This document shows, piece by piece, positions 9,481 through 17,580 of a stretch of 64,000 nt of DNA. The stretch lies in contig OZ245822.1 in the NCBI GenBank assembly GCA_965228545.1, positions 1,488,001 through 1,552,000 of the forward strand, read 5' to 3'. The position numbers and the translations under genes are program-made. The notes under the pieces are model-generated. The model searched no databases. It was not told where the DNA came from and saw only the letters and a program-made list of their open reading frames with translations. Source of the stretch: HXMU1420-13 sp965228545. Its GTDB lineage: Bacteria; Bacteroidota; Rhodothermia; Balneolales; Balneolaceae. Numbering within the stretch: the stretch's first letter is position 1; each line of letters begins with the position of its first letter.

Positions 9481-10586
9481 GCAGAATCTCTAATTATTAG
9501 CTTTGGTTCGAGGTGCATGCCTTTTTCTACATTGGTTTGCCCGTTTTTCATATGGGTACGTAACATCTGATACGCCATTTTACCAATGTCGTAGCGGGGC
9601 ACTTCGATGGTAGTTAAAGGCACCCGAGCTTCGGAACAGCGCTCGATGTTATCAAATCCGACAATGGCTACGTCGTCCGGAATTGAGATGCCTTGCTCGA
9701 TAAGTGCTTTCTGAAAGCCCATTGCAATTAGATCGTTAAATAGAAATACAGCATCAATTTCTAGTTTTGTCAGATTCAAACTGCGGCCAATTTTATAACC
9801 TTCGTCGAAAGCTGTTTTCTCGGTACTAAAAGAATAGCGGAAAATTTCGCAGCGCTCTTTTGGGTTTACTCCATGCTTCTTCAATGTGTCGATGAATCCA
9901 TTTAACCGCTGATCATCCGTTTTGTAGCCATTTTCCCCTACAATCACACAGAGTTTTTTCTGGCTTCGCTTTAATAACTGCTCGGCAGCCAAGCAACCTC
10001 CTCTGTAATTATCTACATCAATTGTGGGGATTTTGGAATCGTATACATCATGAATAATTACGGTAGGGATGTTATTCTTTCGAAGCTCATCGTAAATGCG
10101 AACACCGTAAATCGACTTACGCCGTGTAGTAACTACCAGCCCGTCAATTTCATGCGAAAGCATCATCCTTAACAAAGAATCTTCTTGTTGATGAAAATCG
10201 CGCGAAACGGTTACCATCAATTTTTTCCCGTACCTATCGGTTTGATCGGCTAGACCTTTATAAATGCCTGAGAAATAAGGACCGTCGACATCACGAATTA
10301 ATAGTCCAATTTTGTTTGTGGTAGAAGATTTGAATGAACGAACCGGCTCTTTAAAATTTTTATTAGCAAATGATCCCTTTCCTACCCTACTTACGATCAC
10401 ACCCTGTTCATTCAGGATTTTCATCGCTTTTTTAATGGTAGACATACTCACATTATAAATCTCGGTAAGGCGAAGGTAATTGGGAATTTTACCCCGCTCG
10501 CCAAAGTAATCTTCTTTAATCTTGTCTTTAAGATCCTCGGCTACTATTTCATATAAATGCTTGTCGGTATCTGTAATATCTACCAT
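9477..10586 (-). CDS. GntR-type regulator with LacI/periplasmic-binding-like sensor domain
   Basis: A 369-aa cytoplasmic regulator of the AraR type. Residues about 10-78 form a GntR winged helix-turn-helix (KIPNYLRLTEIYNVSMSTIK, then VGKGSFANKN wing). Residues about 88-369 form a LacI/periplasmic-binding sensor (IGLLIRDVDGPYFSGIYKGL, later AIVGFDNIE). It sits inside the operon between the PorV-like gene (4 bp) and the GHL10 lipoprotein (overlap), so it probably senses a sugar released or imported by the products and controls the locus. Likely operators are palindromes in the 19729-20014 divergent region, but this is not shown. Confidence 0.9.
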   Translation of the reverse strand: MVDITDTDKHLYEIVAEDLKDKIKEDYFGERGKIPNYLRLTEIYNVSMSTIKKAMKILNEQGVIVSRVGKGSFANKNFKEPVRSFKSSTTNKIGLLIRDVDGPYFSGIYKGLADQTDRYGKKLMVTVSRDFHQQEDSLLRMMLSHEIDGLVVTTRRKSIYGVRIYDELRKNNIPTVIIHDVYDSKIPTIDVDNYRGGCLAAEQLLKRSQKKLCVIVGENGYKTDDQRLNGFIDTLKKHGVNPKERCEIFRYSFSTEKTAFDEGYKIGRSLNLTKLEIDAVFLFNDLIAMGFQKALIEQGISIPDDVAIVGFDNIERCSEARVPLTTIEVPRYDIGKMAYQMLRTHMKNGQTNVEKGMHLEPKLIIRDSA

Positions 10587-10590
10587 AATC

Positions 10591-11592
10591 TTAGAATTTT
10601 AATGAGAGTCCCATTGTGTGCACATAGCCCAACTCGTCTCTGTCGCTGAGTGCATAATCCACCGAAATTTCTTCTATTGGTTTAATCCCAACTCCAAAAC
10701 GGAGGTGACCAAGACCGTAGTTATCTTCCGTAAAAATATTACTATAGCCGGCACGTAAAAACAGCAGGTTTCTGAATCCATATTCCCCGCCGGCATTTAC
10801 ATAATTGGTGTTATTGTTAGGATAGACCGCATCCGCCGCAAGTATTAATTTATGATCTACGGTATGCAGCAAATCATAGGTAGTTCCAATTCTGAAAATG
10901 AGAGGCAAATCCCAGGCTGCTGTCATCAGATTTGCCGGGATACCATCGTTATTACCGGAATTTAGCGGGTCTAAATCCACCGGCACAAAGGTGTTGTCGC
11001 CACGTAATGTCATTTCACCGCCAAAATTGCTAATGCTGAATCCCAAATCTAACTTATCAAAGGGGGTTTGATAAAAGAATCCCAAATCAAGGGCCATAGT
11101 AGAAGCTTGCATCCTCCAAATCTGATTCTGAACAAATTTCAAACTACCGCCCAAGCTAAAATTATCGGTTAAAGCTTGTGCATAGGTAAAGGCAATACTG
11201 ATGTCTTGAACTCTAAATTGTTCGCCTGTGCCATCCGGCAGGGTGATCGTTCGCACATCCATTTCGCCACTATCAAACATATTGATGCTCACGCCCAGAT
11301 AGATGTCGTTGAGCTTAAATACTGAGGCCGCATAATATAATTTGGTATCTACAAACCAGTCGGTATTCTGGAATGTGACTTGATTCTGCCCAATTCGGGT
11401 AGCGGCTGCCGGGTTCCAATAAAGGGCACTTACTTCGTCGACGGCAGCAACATACGCTTCGCCCATGCCGATACTTCTGGCCCCAACCGGGATTTCTAAA
11501 AAAGAAGAAGCTGTGCTTCCAACCTGACTTTGCCCCATCACCGGAAGGCTGAGTGCAATAACAAAAACAAAAGGGAGTAATTTTTTGATCAT
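10591..11592 (-). CDS. PorV/PorQ-family outer-membrane protein
   Basis: A 333-aa exported beta-barrel of the PorV/PorQ family (FadL-like fold). Signal peptide 1-20 (ends VMG-Q). The family hallmark SFLEIPVGARSIGMGEAYVA is followed by ALYWNPAA. It ends with an aromatic residue (SLKF), as expected for BAM-inserted barrels. PorV itself shuttles T9SS cargo. This copy sits directly after a giant exoprotein and a TonB receptor instead of T9SS core genes, so it is more likely a locus-specific partner than PorV proper. A second such protein (61327-62334) follows a second giant exoprotein. ATG start, 5 bp after the upstream stop. Confidence 0.85.
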   Translation of the reverse strand: MIKKLLPFVFVIALSLPVMGQSQVGSTASSFLEIPVGARSIGMGEAYVAAVDEVSALYWNPAAATRIGQNQVTFQNTDWFVDTKLYYAASVFKLNDIYLGVSINMFDSGEMDVRTITLPDGTGEQFRVQDISIAFTYAQALTDNFSLGGSLKFVQNQIWRMQASTMALDLGFFYQTPFDKLDLGFSISNFGGEMTLRGDNTFVPVDLDPLNSGNNDGIPANLMTAAWDLPLIFRIGTTYDLLHTVDHKLILAADAVYPNNNTNYVNAGGEYGFRNLLFLRAGYSNIFTEDNYGLGHLRFGVGIKPIEEISVDYALSDRDELGYVHTMGLSLKF

Positions 11593-11597
11593 GACTG

Positions 11598-14500
11598 TTA
11601 CTTGATAATTGCGAACTTTCCGGTTTTTTCGCCGATACCGGCTGCTTTAACGTGATAGAAATACAGCCCATAGGCTACTTCCAATCCATCTTTCGATTGC
11701 AAATCCCACACGGCTAATCCATCATCCGATTGCAATTCGCGAACAAAAACTCCACTTACGGTGTAGATTCTGAGGCTAGCATTGTTGGGCAAATTTCTGA
11801 ATTCGATACGTTGCTCACCACGTCCGGATAAGAATGGACGCTGCTCTGCGATAGTAGCGGCCACATAAGGATTTGGTACTACGATAATTTCATCGAGCAA
11901 CTCGTCTCCTGCATTAGAATCAACCACCGAGGCAGTACTGTTTAGTACGTACGTATCATTTTCGCCAAAGGGTATTTGTGCATTCAGTTCAAATACATCG
12001 CCAATTCGTGGCAAACGAATTTGTGATGGTGGTAGATCTGTACCTCTGGAATCCACCGGTTTTCTGAAATCGATATTCCATGCTCTGATAAACCTGCGGT
12101 CATCCGGGTTTTCTTTAAATAGAAGAGTAATAAGCTCATCAGGATCGATGCGTCCATTTTCCGTAGAGTCAGGTTCATTAAATATAAATGGAATTTTTAC
12201 CCCGGTATTGAATTCCGAAATTCTGAAGTTTACAGGAAATGAAAAAGCGCCTGATGTTGAAGTAAATGCCGAATCTAACACTTCGTTCTCGTTACCAATC
12301 TCAATACGCACTCGAATTGGCCAAACAGGTGGGTTTGGCACCGAAAATGTTGGCTGAGGTAGCGTGATTTGGCTTCTTAAATTGGTTTGACTGGTAGAGC
12401 TCCAGCCTGAATTTTGCTGGGTATTGGATTCGCTTGGATATTCATTTTCAAACGTAAAAATGAGTCCTTCATCTAACAGCTCAAACGTCCATGTGTCAAC
12501 AAATTCGTCTTCCAGGTTAGTTGGAACCGGCTCGTTGTTTACAATCACTTCACCCGACTGCCCGAAAATGCTAAAACCAGTTGTTAGATATTCTACAGCA
12601 GAAGTATCTGTGCCGTCATATACAACAGGAACCTGATTAAATGTAATGGAGTAATTCTGATCCTTCAGTAGATTTTCATCCACAATAGTCGCTTTTACGA
12701 CTCCGGTTGCTTTTCCATTTTCCTGAGCTATCCGGTTTTGGAAATCAACATCGATATCACCTAAAATTATATCGCTGGCAGGCGGGTTTGGACGAACTTC
12801 CACCGTATTCGGGTCGAAATTTGTAATTACCCCTTGAGTAAGCGTAATACTTGCCGGCGATTCGGATGGTGAGATCGGGAATAAGTTTTCCAGCTTAGAA
12901 ATCCCTTTATCGAAATAGGTATTGTCGTAGCCGGCGTCGTAAGCAATTACCGCATAATAATAGGTACGACCATTTATAACATCCGTATCAACATAAGAAT
13001 GCTGAATTCCGGTATCATCTCCCATGTAATAGTGAACCCCATTTGGGATACCAATCTCTTCGCCAAATTGCAAAGAGTGGTATCCCTCTAACCCATTAAC
13101 TAAATCAAACTGGGCGATGGAGCGCTTATAAACGGCGTTACCGAATGCATCGGTTATGTCATCGGCATCGTTGAATTGCGGATCGGTTGATTTTATAATT
13201 CGATAGCCCTCAAAATCCTCGCCATATACCGGATCGCGTGATACTTCGGCTAATTCATCCCATACTAATGTAACTTTGCCATCTCCGGGAATAGCTCGAA
13301 GTTTAGGCTGGCGTGGAGGAACAGCAAACCGGTAATCGGAGTCATAAATTCGTTGAGCAACAGCTGACGATCGGAACATGGCTTCTTCATTTGCACCAAA
13401 TACAAAGCTTGTTGAGAAGCGTTGCGTAGTATTCGGTGCCAGTTGGAAGGCTCCGGACCCGAAAATCCAGATTTGGTTTACTCCCTGACTTGGAACGTCG
13501 TAAAAACCAGCTTGAATATTTGGCCACACGGTTTCTTCGTCGTGGATGTTCACGTTTCCGAATAACGGAGCATAAAAACTGGTTAATCCTATCTGATCTG
13601 ATTCATCGTTATCTAAACGTCCAAAATTTGGCTCGCCTTGATCCGGTCTTCCATTTCCTTCGGTTCCATCGGCATCAGGCCCAGGATAACTTTCTTGTTC
13701 CGGACCAATTCCATCGCTCCCAACATCATCGATTAATGCATTCCAGTCGCAGTCTTCATCTCCGCTCCAATGCTCTTGGGGATCGTCGTAATCGCCACAA
13801 GGTGCAAAGGCAAACACTCCCGCATCGTTATCGCGCGATTCATCTACAATACCGTCGTTGTCGTTATCTGTTAAATCAAAATCTAATCCAGGACTTTCTA
13901 AAAATTTCCAACCGATATATCCCGGTGGAATATCACGGAATTGCTGCCAAGAACCTTGTCCTGTGCTACTCCAACCAAATACAATATCATCGTCGTTATC
14001 GAAGCCGGCCGCGTCATCAGCAGTTCCAGAGCCTGCTGGGTTTACATCGGTATATCCACCGAAAAACAGTGGTTTGTCGTTGATATCTGTGGTGTATGTT
14101 TTATCTCCAATGTTGGAAACTTCATACTGCATAAACAGAATATCTTTCGCTAAAGCTTGCGCCCACTGGAATACCCGTACCCGAATTTGTAAGCCTAGTC
14201 CACCTTTAGTTTGATCGCCATCAATTGGATAATATTCGTATTCGGTGTTAGACAAATCGTCCATTACATAAAATACTTCCTGATCGGCATTAAATTGATT
14301 TAAACCAAAGTAGCCGTTCCAGTTTCCGTCCCATTCCGGGCCAACATCAGGCCAGGTAGCCGGCCAGCTATCAGGGTTTCGCGAGTTTGCAATTTCCGGT
14401 TCTTCCGTATTGCTATTGAAGTAACCCGGAACAGGCTGAAATTTCCACCGAATATTTGTGTTCGGATCAATGTCTGTGGCATCGCTGCTTGCACCGTATC

Positions 14501-14867
14501 CATCTGAAATTATGGTTACATTTTGTCCGTTCACATCAGGGGTTCGGGTTAAAATCATCCCGGTCATTTCGTGCAAATGTCCATGCCCGGTACCTTTAGG
14601 CCAAACTCCGGCTTGATTAATACTTCCGTTTCCATTTCCAACGGTTCCCCAGTTAGTGATGATCGATTCTACCTGATTTCCGGTTACATTAAAATCTACC
14701 CGGGCATCTTGGCTGCCTTGAGCTGGATCGATGAATACGTTGGAATCGTTTGTTTGGGCTAAGGCTGATGTTGCCATTAAAAACATAATCATCCACCAGC
14801 TGCTTATAACAGCCTTTGCGGTGGATGAGAGACGAATGCGATATGTAGAAGGTTGTGCGAGGTACAA
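11598..14867 (-). CDS. Giant secreted protein with Asp-rich calcium-type loops and FlgD-like C-terminal sorting domain
   Basis: A 1089-aa exported protein. The N-terminus has a signal peptide ending near SALA-Q (about residue 37). Residues about 325-430 are very rich in Asp (DNDNDGIVDESRDND and further DxDxDG-like loops), suggesting bound calcium as in thrombospondin type-3 or dockerin-like repeats. A fibronectin III-like domain lies at about 520-680 (LRAIPGDGKVTLVWDEL). The C-terminus (VVPNPYVAA..., YGLYFYHVKA, ends GKFAIIK) is a FlgD-like variant of the T9SS tail. The start is TTG at 14867, 11 bp after the TonB receptor stop; the exact start is uncertain. It may take the SusD-like role of binding glycan over the TonB receptor, but this is speculation. 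The gene at 62347-64000 is a relative. Confidence 0.8.
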   Translation of the reverse strand: MYLAQPSTYRIRLSSTAKAVISSWWMIMFLMATSALAQTNDSNVFIDPAQGSQDARVDFNVTGNQVESIITNWGTVGNGNGSINQAGVWPKGTGHGHLHEMTGMILTRTPDVNGQNVTIISDGYGASSDATDIDPNTNIRWKFQPVPGYFNSNTEEPEIANSRNPDSWPATWPDVGPEWDGNWNGYFGLNQFNADQEVFYVMDDLSNTEYEYYPIDGDQTKGGLGLQIRVRVFQWAQALAKDILFMQYEVSNIGDKTYTTDINDKPLFFGGYTDVNPAGSGTADDAAGFDNDDDIVFGWSSTGQGSWQQFRDIPPGYIGWKFLESPGLDFDLTDNDNDGIVDESRDNDAGVFAFAPCGDYDDPQEHWSGDEDCDWNALIDDVGSDGIGPEQESYPGPDADGTEGNGRPDQGEPNFGRLDNDESDQIGLTSFYAPLFGNVNIHDEETVWPNIQAGFYDVPSQGVNQIWIFGSGAFQLAPNTTQRFSTSFVFGANEEAMFRSSAVAQRIYDSDYRFAVPPRQPKLRAIPGDGKVTLVWDELAEVSRDPVYGEDFEGYRIIKSTDPQFNDADDITDAFGNAVYKRSIAQFDLVNGLEGYHSLQFGEEIGIPNGVHYYMGDDTGIQHSYVDTDVINGRTYYYAVIAYDAGYDNTYFDKGISKLENLFPISPSESPASITLTQGVITNFDPNTVEVRPNPPASDIILGDIDVDFQNRIAQENGKATGVVKATIVDENLLKDQNYSITFNQVPVVYDGTDTSAVEYLTTGFSIFGQSGEVIVNNEPVPTNLEDEFVDTWTFELLDEGLIFTFENEYPSESNTQQNSGWSSTSQTNLRSQITLPQPTFSVPNPPVWPIRVRIEIGNENEVLDSAFTSTSGAFSFPVNFRISEFNTGVKIPFIFNEPDSTENGRIDPDELITLLFKENPDDRRFIRAWNIDFRKPVDSRGTDLPPSQIRLPRIGDVFELNAQIPFGENDTYVLNSTASVVDSNAGDELLDEIIVVPNPYVAATIAEQRPFLSGRGEQRIEFRNLPNNASLRIYTVSGVFVRELQSDDGLAVWDLQSKDGLEVAYGLYFYHVKAAGIGEKTGKFAIIK

Positions 14868-14878
14868 GGTAGTTCTAC

Positions 14879-17524
14879 TTAAAAATTGAGTTGAAAGCCT
14901 AGTTTAATAAGTCGTGGCGCCGGGTGCCGAATCGGGTTAGTTCGGAAATCAACGAGGCCATTAATGCGATCGAAACCATTAGCATTGTGTGCTTCGATTT
15001 CGGTGTTAAATATTTTAGGATCTCTATCAACCCTACTATAGTTGAAGAGATTATCTGCATTCAAAAATAACTGTGAATTGACACCTAAAATATCTGTTCT
15101 ATAACCTACTCTTAAGTCCAATATAAATTCCGCACGATAACGAGCCAGGTTCCGAAGTACCGGTATATCAGTTCCATTTACATCTTGCGGTGTAAATGGG
15201 TAGCCGGTATGGAAAGTGCCTAAAAAGCCAACGGTAAGTTTATTTAGGTAAGTTATACTTCCTGAAATATTATGACGCTGATCCCAGGTAAGTGGCAGTA
15301 ATTGACGAGTGGTTTCATTATTGTTCTGAGCGTTGAAGAATGCCTGTTTCGGATCAGAAGCATTACCTCGAACCGATTGGAAAGTGTAATTCACCGACCC
15401 CACTAATCCTAAATTGGTTCTGATATCAGTTGATAAGGTAATTCCACGTACCCGACCAAAATCAGTGTTCTCATATCGTCCCCAAGAGTCGCCTCCGACT
15501 CTAGACTCGTATAAAGTAGTACCCACTAATTCGCGGATGTCGCGATAATAAACAGTCAGATCAATCCCAATATATTCGCTTAATTGCTGCTGTAATCCGA
15601 TTTCATAGGTATTTGAGCGTTGAGCATCCAGATTTGCATTACCTATGAATTGGGTAAAATTACTGGATTGTACTTCGAACTCAGGATTTTCATACAATCG
15701 TGCATACTCAGGAATCTGAAAAAACTGACCATAGGAAGCGTGAATCACACTATTTTCTGAAATAGGAAAAGCAAAGCCAATGCGCGGACTTAATTGCCAT
15801 TTTACATCGGTAGCTACATAGGCCTGATCTTCGGGTAAGCCGGATGTGTTGCTGGGATCACGTAAGTCGACCGGTGTAACCGAGCGGGCATCAAAATAAT
15901 CGAAGCGAAGCCCAACATTTACGATCAAATCAGAGATTTCGATTTTATCCTGAATGAAGGCAGCCATCTCGATGGGCGATTTCGAATATTTATTGTGTAA
16001 ACGAGAAGAAAGTGGTGGAATGGTTCGTTCGAGATTATCAACTCGACGAGCCTGAATAAAAAACTCCTCAAAATTCAGTTCGTTGTAGCGATATTCAATT
16101 CCGGCTTTAACAAGATGTTCGTTGCCAAATTGTCGGGTAATATCGAAGCGAAGTGCGTAGGTGTTACTGTTTCGATCGAGGTAGTAATTATCTACTCCAC
16201 CGGTGTTAAATACGTTTGCAGGCTGATTATTTCGACCATCTATAAATTTGTAACCTTCATCAAAAGGATCTTCGTATTTATACTGAGTAAAGGCCGTTGA
16301 GTAAGCCGTTAAGCGAAGGTTGTAGAAGGTTCTATCATCAAGTACATGGTTTAATACCAATAAATGGTTAAACGAAGTACTTCTTTGAGTTGGCATAAAC
16401 TCCGGGTTCAAGCGATACTGATGACGGTAGAACTTAGCCTTGCTATTCGAACGAGTGAGTGAATAGGAAACATTTACATTTCTTGAAATTCGGTATTTCA
16501 ATTTACCCATGGTTGTTAGGCCTTCGCTCGAATTCATAGGAACAAAGGATGAATCTCCGGTAGACTCAATCATCCAATTAGCGGAGTTATTGGAAGAAAA
16601 ATCGGAAGAGTCGCTAGGCTGAAAAATATTTCTACCGTAAAGCCAGCCATTGTTATCGGTGTATTTTACGTTGGTAAAAAAGGTGAGTTTATCTTGAACT
16701 ATTGGCCCCGAAAAGGAGGTTTCGTAGGATTGTTCGCCTAAATACGAAGCTTCTTCTAAGCCAAAAAACTCAGGATTACTGCCCGTGTTGTAGGTACCAA
16801 TGCTACCGATAAAAGTACCTGAAAAATCGTTACCTCCATCACGTGTAACAATGTTGATAATTCCACTATTGGCTTGGCCATATTCTGCATTATAAGTGCC
16901 ACTGATTACCTCTACTTCTTGAACCGCAGAATTTTCGACCGGGGTTGCCAAGGCATTGCTAAATGGATTTGATACAGCTACTCCATCCACATAATACTTA
17001 ATTTCGCTACTTCGCCCACCGCGTATGTGCAGCGAGCCACTCTCACTTTTAGAAACACCGGCTTGCACCGACACCGTTTCAGTAAAATTTGCAACAGGCA
17101 AATTCAAGATTTCATCGCCACCTACTTTAGAAGAGGCTGATGTTTGATCTTTGGTAATTAACTTACGATTGGCAATTACCGTAATTTCTTCGCCTTCAAA
17201 TACTTCATCTTGCATTACAAAATCGATAGTGGCGGTTCTGTCAACCTGTACACGAACATCAGTAATTCGCACCGTTTGAAAACCGATCATAGATGCCAGC
17301 AGGGTGTATGTTCCCGGGCGCACGTTCAGAATAAAATACTTCCCATCTCCGTCGGAAGCATTTCCTTTCATTTCGCCTTCAATTATAATATTCACACCGG
17401 GCAAAGGAATACCCTCGCTATCAACTACCGTACCTGAAATTTTGCCCGTTGTTTGGGCAAACAGGTTGGGCGAAAAGGAAGTGCCCAGTAGAATTACACC
17501 CAGAAATAGAAGTTTTTTAAGCAT
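14879..17524 (-). CDS. TonB-dependent outer-membrane receptor with carboxypeptidase-regulatory domain
   Basis: An 881-aa outer-membrane importer. Signal peptide 1-24 (ends LFA-Q), then a carboxypeptidase-D regulatory-like domain (GKISGTVVDSEGIPLPGVN to about residue 110), a plug (SGSLHIRGGRSSEIKYYVDG, EYGQANSGIINIVTRDG) and a C-terminal 22-strand-type barrel ending LGFQLNF. It should bring a large ligand across the outer membrane with TonB energy. I chose ATG at 17524 over the further GTG at 17548, because the longer form would begin inside a 12-bp hairpin (17537-17565) and gives a poor signal peptide. It is first of a tight operon with the giant exoprotein, PorV-like protein, regulator, two GHL10 enzymes and symporter. 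No SusD gene accompanies it. Confidence 0.92.
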   Translation of the reverse strand: MLKKLLFLGVILLGTSFSPNLFAQTTGKISGTVVDSEGIPLPGVNIIIEGEMKGNASDGDGKYFILNVRPGTYTLLASMIGFQTVRITDVRVQVDRTATIDFVMQDEVFEGEEITVIANRKLITKDQTSASSKVGGDEILNLPVANFTETVSVQAGVSKSESGSLHIRGGRSSEIKYYVDGVAVSNPFSNALATPVENSAVQEVEVISGTYNAEYGQANSGIINIVTRDGGNDFSGTFIGSIGTYNTGSNPEFFGLEEASYLGEQSYETSFSGPIVQDKLTFFTNVKYTDNNGWLYGRNIFQPSDSSDFSSNNSANWMIESTGDSSFVPMNSSEGLTTMGKLKYRISRNVNVSYSLTRSNSKAKFYRHQYRLNPEFMPTQRSTSFNHLLVLNHVLDDRTFYNLRLTAYSTAFTQYKYEDPFDEGYKFIDGRNNQPANVFNTGGVDNYYLDRNSNTYALRFDITRQFGNEHLVKAGIEYRYNELNFEEFFIQARRVDNLERTIPPLSSRLHNKYSKSPIEMAAFIQDKIEISDLIVNVGLRFDYFDARSVTPVDLRDPSNTSGLPEDQAYVATDVKWQLSPRIGFAFPISENSVIHASYGQFFQIPEYARLYENPEFEVQSSNFTQFIGNANLDAQRSNTYEIGLQQQLSEYIGIDLTVYYRDIRELVGTTLYESRVGGDSWGRYENTDFGRVRGITLSTDIRTNLGLVGSVNYTFQSVRGNASDPKQAFFNAQNNNETTRQLLPLTWDQRHNISGSITYLNKLTVGFLGTFHTGYPFTPQDVNGTDIPVLRNLARYRAEFILDLRVGYRTDILGVNSQLFLNADNLFNYSRVDRDPKIFNTEIEAHNANGFDRINGLVDFRTNPIRHPAPRLIKLGFQLNF

Positions 17525-17565
17525 ATTTGAAAAGAGAAATCGAGGCACGACCAGTGCCTCGATTT
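17525..17565 (-). terminator. Strong hairpin between the CBM9-like gene and the TonB receptor
   Basis: Arms 17537-17548 and 17554-17565 are perfectly complementary over 12 bp with a 5-nt loop; on the minus strand a T-rich stretch (CTCTTTTC) follows. It lies about 16 bp after the stop of the CBM9-like gene and just before the receptor ATG. It could end or attenuate transcription between the two genes, setting the receptor level relative to the gene upstream. Confidence 0.75.
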
Positions 17566-17580
17566 AAGCTTAGGGGTTCA

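Noticed and set aside
13436..14083. 215-codon plus-strand frame inside the giant exoprotein gene
   Set aside because: Its Arg-rich composition reflects antisense of the host gene; the minus-strand gene is well supported.
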